This document shows positions 44,545 to 55,870 of a stretch of 64,000 nt of DNA, one piece after another. Numbering within the stretch: position 1 is the first letter of the stretch; each line of letters starts with the position of its first letter. This DNA is from Lepus europaeus (lineage: Eukaryota; Chordata; Mammalia; Lagomorpha; Leporidae): NCBI RefSeq assembly GCF_033115175.1, contig NC_084827.1:147553701-147617700 (forward strand). Reading direction: 5' to 3'. The position numbers and the translations under genes were made by a program. The notes under the pieces are model-generated. The model had not been told where the DNA came from. It did not search any database and was given only the letters and a program-made list of their open reading frames with translations.

Positions 44545-45490
44545 ATCGTTTTCACTTCCAGCTTCTTCTGAGATGCTTCAAACTTCAAAGAATTTGTAAG
44601 AATAGTACCATACACACACAATATTCTTCACTAGCTTCACCAACTGTTGACATTTTGTCACTGTTGCTTTATTCTTTTCTTCTTTCTTTACTAACACAAA
44701 CATACACAAAATTTTTTCCTTAGCCATTTGAGAATTATTTGCTGACATCCTGAGATTTAAACTCTGAATATTTAAGTATCACTTGAAAAACCAAGGACAT
44801 TTCTCTACAGAACTCCAATCGATGATCACACTCAGGAAATCTGACGTTACGACTCAGGTTTTCCTCACTGTCTCAATGTGCCTTAGAGTATTTTTTTTTC
44901 TAGCCAGGAGTACACATAGGCTCTCATTGTCATATCTCCTTCTTCTTTAATGTAGAATGGTTTTCCAGGCTTTTCCTTGTTTATTCTTTCATGATATTAA
45001 TACTTCTTGAAGAATCCTAGCCAGTTTCTCAGAATATGGATTTGTCTGATTATTTCTTCATGACTGATTCAGTTTAAGCAAGTTTGGCAATAGTACTACA
45101 GAGGAGTCTTTCCTTCTCAATTCACGGTATCTGGAAGTGCATGATATCAGCATACTCCCTTGTGGGTGATCTTCAGTTGGATTACTTGGTTAAGGAAGTA
45201 TCTTCTAGACTTATCAATTATCTTTTCCTTTTTATAATTATCAAGTAAACTGTGGGGTGACTTATAGGAATATGTATTTTTTTCACCAACATTCTTTCAC
45301 CCTGTGGCTTTTACAATCATTGAATTTTCTTGTGATGACAGAAATAGTTTCATAAAAGCATAATTAGGGAACCTGGTGAGACCTCCTTGAAAGTACCTAT
45401 TACAATCCTCATATCTTCTTGTGTTAACCTGTTTTCATTGATTTGACAAATGTTTTTGGACTGCTCAATTGGTGCCTTGGCCTGGGAGAT
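44545..45490. mobile_element. old L1-type LINE fragment
   Basis: 'ttcaccaactgttgacattt', 'acatcctgagatttaaactc', 'aaaaccaaggacatttctct' and 'ttacttggttaaggaagtat' match in order an old mammalian L1 segment that I recall. Orientation relative to the L1 consensus was not settled. Confidence 0.55.
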
Positions 45491-45499
45491 TTTCATGAG

Positions 45500-45720
45500 T
45501 GGCATCATGGTGGCACAAAGAAATGCCTTCAGATGATATCCCTCTCCTGTGCTCCAGATCCCTACTAGCTACTGCTTTCAGATGTCTCCACACTAATGTC
45601 CATGGCTACCATAAACTCAGCATGTCCACATGGAAGTCATCATCTTTGTTTCCTGATCTGCCTGCCCTTCCAATTCTTTTATTTATGGTAAATTGCATTT
45701 GTCTTTTGGTGACACTGTCA
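45500..45720 (+). mobile_element. L2-like fragment
   Basis: 'cctctcctgtgctccagatc' and 'actcagcatgtccacatgga' follow L2 3' coding-region wording. A 20-base A run directly follows at 45721-45740. Confidence 0.5.
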
Positions 45721-45740
45721 AAAAAAAAAAAAAAAAAAAA
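45721..45740. repeat. poly(A) run
   Basis: Twenty A immediately after the L2-like block. Confidence 0.85.
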
Positions 45741-45764
45741 GGACTCCTATTTATTGAGTGGCCA

Positions 45765-45910
45765 ACCATCATAATAAAGATTTTACACATATTACATGCA
45801 TTCATTATATCGATCCTTGCAATAACCTTGAGAATCAGATGCCATTATCTAGAGGATATTAAGTTCTCCAGGTCAACAGCTTGCAAGTCTTCATTTTAGG
45901 ATCCAAATCC
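45765..45910 (-). repeat. MIR, antisense
   Basis: 'cacatattacatgcattcat', 'cttgcaataaccttgagaat' and 'caagtcttcattttaggatcc'-type wording follow antisense MIR order. Confidence 0.65.
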
Positions 45911-45934
45911 AGTGGCTTCAAATTCATAAAGCTT

Positions 45935-46090
45935 TGCCTGAGTGTAGTGATTAAGAGTATCACTGGCTTGAAATCTTGGCTCTAGCACTTACTTTGCTTT
46001 GGTTTTCTTCCTTATAAAATGGGAAAAATAATAACCCCTGCCTTATAGGATTGTTGGGAGACTTAAATAAGATGAAACAAACATTTCCTA
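45935..46090 (+). repeat. MIR, sense
   Basis: 'ggcttgaaatcttggctcta', 'cttccttataaaatgggaaa', 'taggattgttgggagactta' and 'aataagatgaa' follow the MIR consensus closely. Confidence 0.82.
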
Positions 46091-46204
46091 GAAGCACAAC
46101 AATATCTCCCAAACCACAAATTTGGTGTCTTTCTAATCTGCCTCCATGTGCTGATTGTGGAGTGGGTCCTTAGGGGCTTTGACTCTACAACTGTCGTTAC
46201 CTTT

Positions 46205-46440
46205 TTCTAGACCATGGACAGGCAAACTGTGGCTGGAAGGGCAAATCCAGCTTCCACTTGTTTTTGCAAATGAAGTTTTATTTAAACTTAGTCATAACCA
46301 TTTGTTTTATAATCTATTGCTGTTTTCACACTAGAGTGGTGTTACTGAGTAGGGTCAATAAAGATTGATTAGTTTACAAATCCAAATGTATTTACTATCT
46401 GACCTTCCACAGAAACAACTTTCCAATTCCTGATGCCTGG
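46205..46440. repeat. ancient DNA-transposon-like repeat
   Basis: 'gacaggcaaactgtggctgg', 'aatgaagttttatttaaact', 'attgctgttttcacactaga' and 'tttactatctgaccttccac' are those of a common mammalian non-autonomous element, probably of hAT type. Family name uncertain. Confidence 0.5.
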
Positions 46441-46479
46441 GGTATTATAATAGTCTCTATCCGGGTTTTCCTGGTTATA

Positions 46480-46975
46480 TCTTGTCCCTTGTTGAACCCA
46501 TGCTCCCCAGTCTTTTTTGTTCTGTGTAAGGAGGAATTTCCATCAAAGGTGAACTCATGTCGATCTCCTCCTTATGCTTCGCTGACCCTCACTGGTAGGA
46601 GCATCAGCTTCCACCTGCTGCTGAAACCCAGACTAGCCTCCTCTGGCCATAATGAGCTCCTCATGTCCTTTTTAAAAACCCTTGACACACACTGTTCTTT
46701 CTGTCTGAATATCCACCCCTTGCTCTTGTACTCAATAATAATCCCATGTTTCCCTTCTGAGAAGGTTGAACCAGGGGCTCTGTTCCTCCATGGATTCAGA
46801 TAAACTTCTATCCCAGCATTTATCTCACTCTATCAGGATCAAGGGGTTATCTGTCTGTCCTTGCCACTTTTGTGGACTCCTCTGAGAGGCAGGAACATAT
46901 ACTTTTCATTTTTAAAACTCTCCAGTGCCCAGTCTGAGATCTGTACCATAGTAAGTGCCCACTAGGCAGTTATCG
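46480..46975 (+). mobile_element. L2 LINE 3' region
   Basis: 'tgtcctttttaaaaaccctt', 'ctctgagaggcaggaacata' and 'cagtgcccagtctgagatct..gtaagtgcccact' follow the L2 3' end. The 104-codon frame across it is decayed L2, not a gene. Confidence 0.6.
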
Positions 46976-47568
46976 CCTGCTGAGCTGGGGGCTGAGGGTC
47001 TCTGTAAGGTGCTATATGGCAGCTCAGGAGAGGCTCCCTGGAGAAGCTGACAACTTAGCTCAGTCCTGGAGAAGAAGGAGAAGAAAGATAAAATGAGATA
47101 ATGGGAGGAAAAAGGCAGTAGGAAGTTTGGGTAAAGGTGGTAAGAGCTGAGAGAGGCACGTTAAGAGAAATGACAAGCAGAAAAAGGAGCACATGAAGGA
47201 GTGCTGAAGACAGGCTGCAAAGGAAAGCCTAGGGCCACATCCGCAGAGCCTCCTTTGATGTGCTGAGATGCATGGACAACGGGATACCAGGAGGGACTGG
47301 AGCAGGCAAACGCCACTCCGTGCTCACATTCCTGACATGTCAGCGCTCTAGAAGCGTTTTAAGGCATCACTTATGTTTTTGTCTCGTCCTCATTAACTCC
47401 CAAGTACACAGAATTCCTGATATAATATAGATTCTCAACAAATATTTCCTTCATTGTTTGAACACTCTCCAGATTGAAGAAATTCCTTGAGGTTTAGTAT
47501 TCTTTTATTGAATAAACATTCGTCCCATCTATAGCTTCCATAAATTTAAGAACTCTGATGATCTTTAA
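46976..47568. other. CTLA4 upstream flank
   Basis: Purine-rich 47080-47230, otherwise unique-looking. No gene recognised. Confidence 0.5.
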
Positions 47569-47865
47569 CTATAGCTTTTGGAGTTTTCTGTCTGAAAAAT
47601 TTCTATTAGGAGACAAATATGTCTCCTTATGGAAGTTTTGACTCTCTTGGATCATTTTGGCTGACTTTTCCTGGACCATCTCCAACTCTGTTTTGTCTTT
47701 GTTGAGTTGAGTCTTTTTAAGAATGTTTGATTCTTTCCTAATCTGCGAAGCCAGATGCAAATTTTCTTGCTCATTTTTTTTCAGTTTATTTATTGGAATT
47801 TTTGTGTTTCCTTTCAACAAAATGCTGAATGAATTAGGAGAAATAAACTGTTCTTTGTAAAGCAT
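47569..47865 (-). other. 98-codon frame, lysine-rich, coiled-coil-like
   Basis: Minus-strand open frame ending about 565 bases upstream of the CTLA4 start codon. It is rich in Lys, Glu, Gln and Asn, with heptad-like spacing through the middle (for example NKLKKNEQENLHLASQIRKE). AATAAA occurs downstream on the same strand near 47510. It could be a fragment of an old processed pseudogene of a coiled-coil protein, or chance in AT-rich DNA. I recognise no parent gene. Confidence 0.25.
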
Positions 47866-48142
47866 GCCAAGGGACCCTTAGAAGCATGGTGCCTTAGAAC
47901 ACAGAACTTTTAATAATGATGTCCATGGATTAATTTTGTCTTTAGCCCAAGGGCTCAGAGAACTGACAGTTCAGCTGTTTTGGGGATGTCAACAAAATGA
48001 ATTGGGTGGGTAAAGATGCCCAGACATTTGGATAAAACTAAGATCTAGGGGGACCCCTGTACTCCAGGAAATTCTCCAAGTCTCCACTTAGTTATCCAGA
48101 TCTTCAAAATGAACACGAATCTTCAGTTTCAAATTGAGTACA
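47866..48142. other. CTLA4 distal promoter region
   Basis: Unique sequence between the lysine-rich frame and the conserved proximal promoter. No specific site called. Confidence 0.5.
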
Positions 48143-48148
48143 TTTTCC
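48143..48148 (+). promoter_or_regulatory. CTLA4: NFAT-like core (TTTTCC) in CTLA4 promoter
   Basis: TTTTCC lies in 'gagtacattttccatccatg', about 285 bases upstream of the start codon. The surrounding 300 bases appear nearly the same as the human CTLA4 promoter as I remember it, where an NFAT site is described in this region. Binding is inferred. Confidence 0.55.
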
Positions 48149-48163
48149 ATCCATGGATTGGCT

Positions 48164-48173
48164 TGTTTTGTTC
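48164..48173 (+). promoter_or_regulatory. CTLA4: forkhead-like motif in CTLA4 promoter
   Basis: TGTTTTGTTC contains a TGTTT core of the forkhead type close to the NFAT-like site. CTLA4 is a known FOXP3-NFAT target in regulatory T cells; that this exact site serves is inference. Confidence 0.35.
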
Positions 48174-48322
48174 AGTTTTACTTTGAGTGTTTGAGGTTGT
48201 CTTTTCGACGTAACAGCTAAACCCACGGCTTCCTTTCTCGTAAAACCAAAACAAAAAGGCTTTCTATTCAGGTGCCTTCTGTGTGTGCACATGTGTAGTA
48301 CCTATCTGGGATCAAAGCCGAC

Positions 48323-48330
48323 TATATAAA
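48323..48330 (+). promoter_or_regulatory. CTLA4: CTLA4 TATA box
   Basis: TATATAAA lies 107 bases before the start codon in a block that looks conserved with human. A start of transcription is expected about 25-30 bases downstream, near 48350-48360. Confidence 0.85.
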
Positions 48331-48349
48331 GTCCTTGGTTCTGTGTGGG

Positions 48350-48429
48350 TTCAAACACATTTCAAAGCTTCAGGATCCTGAAAGGTTTCGCTCTGCTTCC
48401 TGAAGACCCAATACGGCGCCCATAAAGCC
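48350..48429 (+). other. CTLA4: CTLA4 5' UTR
   Basis: About 75-80 bases from the expected cap site to the start codon. It contains no upstream ATG. The start context is AAAGCCATGG, with a G at +4. Confidence 0.75.
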
Positions 48430-48538
48430 ATGGCTTGCCTTGGATTCCAGAGGCAGAAGACTCAGCTGGATCTGGCTTCCAGGACTTGGTCCTGCGCTGC
48501 CCTGTTTTCTCTACTCTTCCTCCCCGTCTTCTCCAAAG
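48430..48538 (+). CDS. CTLA4: CTLA-4 exon 1 (leader)
   Basis: 109 nt coding for residues 1-36 plus the first base of Ala37. [10 protein letters not shown] begins the product, followed by a hydrophobic core ([12 protein letters not shown]) that forms the signal peptide; cleavage is expected near residues 35-37. The ATG is in a good context and is the first ATG of the transcript. The donor is AAAG|GTGAGT, matching the consensus well. Exon length equals that of human exon 1. Confidence 0.98.
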
Positions 48539-49639
48539 GTGAGTGAGACTCTTGGAGCATGAAGGTGGAGGAGGTGTTTCTCCCACCTGGGTTTCATTTC
48601 TTTCAGCAATCAAGGACAGTGATTTAGATAACACCAGAAATTAAAGGTAAGACTCCAGTCTCCTGGCTTGGATGACTGTCTTCCAAGGCAAGCAGGGGGC
48701 AGCTGGCAGCAGTAAATGCGTGGAGACCTAGCTCACTGCACAGTGCCAGTTATTTAGCAGCAGTATAATGAATATGTGTGAGTTGGTTTGGGAGACACAG
48801 GCAATTTCAGACACTTTAATAAAAGTGGAAGCAAACACTGTAAAGGTAAGAGATTTAAAAGGGAAAAGATATCTGCAGTCCTGAATAATAATTTTGATCT
48901 TGATATCAAGATTTTACTTTTAAAAACATTGATTTACAGAAATCATAGAAAGAGTTCCTTTCCTCTACAGTTCAAGGTTTTAACATTCTCTAATTCATTT
49001 TATAAATGAATAAGCCAGCTTGCTTAAAATTTAAGGAAATCATGCTATAAACACCTTTTAAAGCTAATTCAAGGTTCTGAAGGACCCTTAATCAGTTCTA
49101 AAAGCAAGTTAGCCAATTATTTTTAAAATGAAGTAGCTTGAAATTGCAAAACAAAAAGGAAAGAAGCTATTAGTCTTGCTGGCACAAGGTACATAATTGC
49201 TGCCTGACCATGTGGATTTCAGATGCAAATACCCAGTTTTCAAAGGAAATAAGACTCTTTAGAGTTTGTACCTGATTTGCGATCAATCCAGTTTAAAATG
49301 CTAAGCATTCCCACTGAATCTCCACCTTCTGGATTCTCTAGACCTTCTGGATTAGGGAACCATGTGGTTTTTATGAAGTAAATAGATGCTCAAAAGATAT
49401 TTGATGATACAAATTTTACTGGAGAAGAAACATTCTCATACAACTTATTTTACATGTTTTAAACATGCAAAGATTACATACCTGTAGAAGTGTTCAGATT
49501 TCCTTTTTAGCAAATTTATTTCAACTGGTAACTAGGATCCTCCCACAGTGGATCCTGGAAAATCGGAGTGTGACTAATTTAGTGTGGCACATGCAGGCTG
49601 ACCGAGAGGGAGGACAGGAAATTTAGGTTTCCTTAGAGT

Positions 49640-49972
49640 CAATACAAGAAGATTATTTATTAGAGAGAGGTCGGCGGGGGGTGAGGGGGTGGGGGTGGGT
49701 GGGGAGGGGGGTGGGGGGAAGAGATCCTATCAACTGGTTCAAGTCCCAAATGCCTTTAATAGCTGGATCTTGTCCAGGGCCAGGAACTCAATTCAAGCCT
49801 CCTTTGTGGGTGAAAGGAATCCAATTACTTGAGCATCCATTGTGGCCTCATAGGGCCTGTGTTAGCAGGAAGCTGGAATCAAGAGCTGGAGCTGAGTATT
49901 ATACCCAGAAACTGATGTGAATGTGGACATCTTAACTGATGTCTTAACTATTAGGTTGAATGACCACCTCCA
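49640..49972 (-). mobile_element. CSINE, antisense, G-rich
   Basis: 'agattatttattagagagag' left edge, a G-rich tract (49671-49718) in place of the GA tract, the old body 'tgcctttaatagctggatct', right edge near 'tgaatgaccacctcc'. It is in CTLA4 intron 1, antisense to the gene. Confidence 0.8.
49671..49718 (+). repeat. G-rich tract, possible G-quadruplex
   Basis: Runs of 3 to 6 G separated by one to three bases (GGGGGG, GGGGG, GGGGG, GGG, GGGG, GGGGGG). The G strand is the sense strand of the CTLA4 pre-mRNA. Confidence 0.85.
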
Positions 49973-51145
49973 ATAAAGATTATATCCTGCCCATCTGCCA
50001 TGAAGCCACTGATTAGGCAGGGTATAACTACAGCTCCCCAGAGTTTATGAGCCAGAGGCAGAAGATGGGGAAGGTAGGACTAGCTCACAGAAGCTTAATA
50101 CGGGGCAGAAGCTGATTTAGTTATGCAATGGAGTCATCACAGTGCAAAGGATGCTCAGAGGGCTCCTCTGACAGTATAAACGAGGGTTGGCAAAGGAGAC
50201 TGCTGTCTACCCAGCCAGAGCCGCTGGAATGGCAGATGCTGCCTGGTGTAAGTGCGTGGTAGAAAGGACTAATGTCCTTTGTTTAGGATGATTTATAGAC
50301 AGGAAAAGGAGCCCTTTAAACTCAGACTGGAGGGATGCATTGGGATTGAATATGGAGGACACTGGATGCTATTTATTTCATTTGTCTTCCTAATCAATGC
50401 TAGTGAAGTGTCAAAGGGTTTCAACAGATGAATAAATCATTTAATTCATGTTTTGGGTGTGACTTGGAAGGCTGACCAGAGAAGGGCCAGGTTAGTTACA
50501 GGAAGATCATTTGAAGTGAAGCCATAGTTTTGTAGATGATGCAAACCTCTTTGTATGGAGAACAGGTCTCCTTACCCTGTGGAAGTCAAAAGGAAAAGAA
50601 AGAACAAAGGAGCATAAGAGTGTTCATGTGAAGGAGACAAGGAGGGCGGAAGAGGCGGTGGTGGCGGTGCAAGGGGAAGCCCACAGAAGTTAACAGCAGG
50701 GTTGCCTCAACCTAGAGAGGAAACGACCCGGTGCCCTCAGTTCTGTGGCTTCCCTCATCTAACAGTATCTCCCACTGGAGAGGGCCTAGCTGGCACAGTG
50801 AACCTCGGCTCAGCTGCCGAGACAGAGGTACAGGGCCAGCAGAGGTTGCTGAGGTGCGCTTAGAGAAAAGAAAAGATTCTGTACCCAACCTCTAGAATTT
50901 CCTCCATTACTCACTGTAGTTCTTGAATATAGTTCTTGTAGTTCTATCATAATCTTAGACTATCAGGGTGGAAGGCCCTTTGATAATCAGCTGATCTAAT
51001 CTCTTACTGTATGTGAGAAAAATGAAGGCCACAGGGGAGCACGGTTTGCCCAAAATCATATATTTGATCAAAGAATGAGAACAAGGCCTCTGTCACATCA
51101 GCGTTCTTCCTGCCATAACCAGTTATCTTCAAGAAACTATTTCCC

Positions 51146-51474
51146 AGGGCCAGCGTTGTGGCACAGCAGGTTAAGCCTCTGCCTGTAACACTGGCATCTC
51201 ATACGGGAGTGCCAGTTCACATGCCAGCTACTTCACTTCTGATCTAGCTCCCTGCTGATGCACCTGGGAAAGCAGCAGAAGATGGCCCCAATACTTGGGA
51301 TCCTACCACCCATATGCGAGACACAGATGAAATTCCAGGCTCCTGGCTTTGGCCTGGCCCAGCCCCAGATGTTGCAGCCATTTGGGGAGTAAATCAGTGG
51401 ATGGAAGATCTGTCTCTGTCTCTCTCTCTCTCTCTGATACTCTGCCTTTCAAATAAATACCAATAAATATTTTT
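51146..51474 (+). mobile_element. CSINE, sense, in CTLA4 intron 1
   Basis: Head 'agggccagcgttgtggcaca', CT tract, tail 'aaataaataccaataaatat'. Target copies AAGAAACTATTTCCC (51131-51145) and AAGGAAACTATTTACC (51475-51490). It ends 260 bases before exon 2. Confidence 0.94.
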
Positions 51475-51733
51475 AAGGAAACTATTTACCAACAGGGAAA
51501 CATATTTATGGACAGTAGCTGAAAGACACTAAGAGATGGAGGGGAAGCTGGGATGGGTGGAGAGGTGAAGGGGTAAAAGAGGATGATAGGTTTGCTGAAG
51601 GGAGGGGGAGGGCTTTAAGGAGAATCTGGAGGGTGCTCATCAAAGGTAACCCTTCCCCAGTTGAAGGTTTTGCTTGCGTCTGGCCACAAATGAGCACAAG
51701 TTCACTGAGTTCCCTTTGGCTTTTTCATGTTAG

Positions 51734-52081
51734 CACTGCATGTATCCCAGCCTGCAGTGGTTCTGGCCAGCAGCCGAGGTGTCGCCAGCTTTGTGTGTGA
51801 GTATGCATCTTCTCACAAAGCCACCGAGGTCCGGGTAACAGTGCTGCGGCAGGCCAACAGCCAGATGACTGAAGTATGCGCCATGACGTACACCATGGAG
51901 AATGAGTTGACCTTCATTGATGATTCCACCTGCACTGGCATCTCCCACGGAAACAAAGTGAACCTGACCATCCAAGGGCTGAGTGCCATGGACATGGGGC
52001 TCTACATCTGCAAGGTGGAGCTCATGTATCCGCCACCGTACTATGTGGGCATGGGCAATGGAACCCAGATTTATGTCATTG
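51734..52081 (+). CDS. CTLA4: CTLA-4 exon 2 (Ig V domain)
   Basis: 348 nt coding for the rest of Ala37 to Ile152 and the first base of Asp153. Visible features: C58 and C129 (V-domain disulfide), C85 and C103 (second disulfide), ligand-binding MYPPPY at 134-139 (52024-52041), N-glycosylation sites N113 (NLT) and N145 (NGT), and the Y-I-C motif before strand G. Acceptor TTAG|CA; donor ATTG|GTGAGC. Compared with my memory of the human protein, changes are scattered (for example Ser41, His64, Met87) while the ligand loop is unchanged. The domain binds CD80 and CD86. Confidence 0.99.
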
Positions 52082-52490
52082 GTGAGCAAAGCCATTTCTC
52101 TTAATTGATACATTTTGCATTTTTTTTTTGCATGGAAACAGTTTTGTTCCTTAGTTTGACATGGTATATTTTTAAGACTATGGAAATTCTCTATAACTTC
52201 TTTACCACCTAGTAGTCTTGCTTATCATGGATGGCAACCTAAACAGCATTGTGACTATAAGATAAAGTGAGTTCTCCTGACAGGTTTGGGAACTCACCTG
52301 GAGTGTTAGCCTTCATGAAGTTTGGCCTCGTTCCTTCCATGTGACACTCCTATGGAAGTAGTCTCAGCCAGACTTATCTTTGGGCTACCAATATAATTTA
52401 GGGGAAGAATCAATCACCAACTGAGGGGGCATGAAGGCCCTAGGATTTAATGAAGATTTACAGGGAGGCTCTGCTTTGTCTTTTGTGCAG
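52082..52490 (+). other. CTLA4: CTLA4 intron 2
   Basis: 409 bp, GTGAGC donor and 'tcttttgtgcag' acceptor. No repeats recognised. The short size equals the known compact exon 2-exon 3 spacing of the gene. Confidence 0.93.
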
Positions 52491-52600
52491 ATCCAGAACC
52501 ATGTCCAGATTCTGACTTCCTCCTCTGGATCCTTGCAGCCATTAGTTCTGGGTTGTTTTTTTACAGCTTCCTCATCACAGCTGTTTCTTTGAGCAAAATG
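52491..52600 (+). CDS. CTLA4: CTLA-4 exon 3 (stalk and membrane span)
   Basis: 110 nt for the last two bases of Asp153 to Met189. C157 (in DPEPCPDSD) is the homodimer cysteine. A hydrophobic run from about F162 to T182 spans the membrane and is followed by SLSKM. Donor AATG|GTGAGT. The length is not a multiple of three: omitting this exon shifts the frame and yields the soluble form. Confidence 0.98.
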
Positions 52601-53997
<1,397 letters not shown>

Positions 53998-55075
53998 GAG
54001 GCGATTTATGAAGAAGAAAGACCATGTTCCAATTTCCAAGAGCTGAGGCAATTGTAACTTTTTGGCAATCCAGCTATTTTTATTTGTTTGTGTATTTTGG
54101 GGGCAATTCATCTCTCTTTAATATAAAGATGGATGCAGAATCCAAATTAAGCATGCTAAAATTTAAAGCAAAGGAGCAGGAAAGCAGAGTTCAGTCATGT
54201 CTGATCTAGTTTTATTAAAACATCACTTGGGAGCAAAATGAGGATGCAGCATTACAATGTAAGGTCAAGTCAATAAGTTAAGGAATGGCACAGTTCAAAG
54301 AAAAAGCAGAAGGGAGTGAGGGAGACTATATTGTCCACACCTTGTTTTTGACGTGTGAGACATTTACAGCTGAAATGATCTTTTCAAGTTAAATTTTATG
54401 TCATGTTATTTTTCTTAACAAATATATAAATACATGAAGACTTTAAAAATACTCACATGGCTGTTTTGGCCTGTGATTGCAAAGGTTGTATTGTACCAAT
54501 ATGTTTTTTTTTTTTTAATCTGATAGTATTGTGCATGGGGGTCACATGTGCTTTTGCGTATTTGCTGATCGTCTGAATACAAACACTATATGGCAGTGTC
54601 TTCCCATTGTGGATTCTGGGAAAGTTTTGTGGAGGTGCTCAGGACACTAATACATGAGGTAGAATACAAGGTCACCTGCTAACTTGTTTGTAAACTGGAG
54701 GAGGTCACTGGAATACTCAACTGTACTGAAACGTAATTTAAATTGACACAGCTTTGGGCTGTTATGCCAGCTCCTTCCAGTGGTTTGCAAGGAAGCCCAC
54801 ACTGGTATTATCTGTTCAACAGAACACTGTGGTCAAGACAATGGCTCAATCCAAGAGACTTGGAAGTGGAACCAAATAGGAAGCTCCAGTTCCATGGGCT
54901 CGATTCCTTACACACACATGGTTAGTGTCATGGACGGAAGAAAGCAGCAGGTGGCAGAATGTGTGCATGGTTTCTGAAAACTAACACTGTTGGTGTTTTT
55001 TAACTCAATATTTTCCGTGAAAATGCAACAACATGTATAATATTTTTAATTAAATAAAAATCGGTGGTGGTCATA
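53998..55075 (+). other. CTLA4: CTLA4 3' UTR
   Basis: About 1.08 kb from the stop codon to shortly after AATAAA. Contains ATTT-rich stretches (54400-54450, 54508-54521) and no recognised SINE. No long AT dinucleotide array is present, only short words such as AAATATATAAATACATG near 54420. Confidence 0.85.
55053..55058 (+). terminator. CTLA4: CTLA4 poly(A) signal
   Basis: AATAAA in 'taattaaataaaaatcgg', followed by a GT-rich element (GGTGGTGGTC at about 55062). Cleavage is expected around 55070-55080. Confidence 0.85.
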
Positions 55076-55678
55076 TATCAGATACATCTTTATCATCCTT
55101 GTGCTTGAGTTTGTTTTTGATTGATTTACTCAGTAGTTGGTAGAGTCTCCAATATCAGAAATACTGGAGACAAACAGGAAAAACACAAAATAATGCTTCA
55201 TGAATCAGCTATATCCCAGCCCATTGCCTACATGCCATTCTTGGAAAGAATACATCCTCCTTCCTTCTAATTTCTTCACAACTGCTAGAGACATAATGTG
55301 AGTTCACATAGATGTGGCAGTCCCTTATAATCATGTGGCAAGCTGTTTAACACCTCCTCTTTCTTACAGCTTTCTCAGCTCAATAGGCACACCTACTAGG
55401 GTTGCCATGGCAACCCTGAGGTTGTCAGCTGCACCCCTAGTAGCCATTGTGGTCTGCCTTTGTGGCAAATGGAGGTTTTCTTTGCGGTTTCCAAATGGAC
55501 TGTGTCACAAATGTGGGGAAAACACACCTGTGGTCCTAGGTTGCTATCAGCTGACAAACTTGGGCTTGGCCCACTGAGCATTCTTGATTTTTTGTTTGCC
55601 AATCCGTAACTTCAGCCTGCTTGGTTTCCACTTAAGGTTTTATATTCTTGCACTCAACATCCTGTTATTATCTTGGGT
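55076..55678. other. CTLA4 downstream flank
   Basis: Two overlapping frames near 55314-55602 have no gene features. No repeat recognised. Confidence 0.5.
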
Positions 55679-55870
55679 AGTGATTCTCAGTGTGGTCATG
55701 GACCACCTGTAACTGAATCCACTAGGTAATTTATTAAAAACAATGATTCAAGGGCTTAACCCCAGGTACACTGATAAAAAATATTTGGATGGTGAGGCTA
55801 TGAATTTACACTTTCAAGAGGCTTCCTAGTGTTCATGTATCCATCAAGTTTAGAGAACTGATGCTTGGAC
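55679..55870 (+). repeat. MER5-like DNA transposon fragment
   Basis: 'agtgattctcagtgtggtca', 'ccaggtacactgataaaaaa' and 'agtttagagaactgatgctt' correspond to a hAT-type MER5-like element, bounded by imperfect inverted ends (AGTGATTCTCA against AGAGAACTGAT). Confidence 0.65.

Larger units (their letters stand above)
48539..51733 (+). other. CTLA4: CTLA4 intron 1
   Basis: 3195 bp with GTGAGT donor and an acceptor ending 'ttcatgttag'. It holds an antisense CSINE with a G-rich tract (49640-49972) and a sense CSINE (51146-51474). 51005-51100 has weak MIR-like wording. Other parts look unique; frames up to 73 codons are noise. Confidence 0.9.

Noticed and set aside
46489-46803. 104-codon gene
   Set aside because: The sequence follows the decayed 3' region of an L2 element.
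1-48000. CD28 exons upstream of CTLA4
   Set aside because: No MYPPPY-type or CD28 Ig-domain coding segment was found besides CTLA4 exon 2; in mammals CD28 lies farther away.
51730-52113. 127-codon minus-strand frame opposite CTLA4 exon 2
   Set aside because: It is a shadow of the coding exon; the + strand has perfect splice borders and all CTLA-4 residues.
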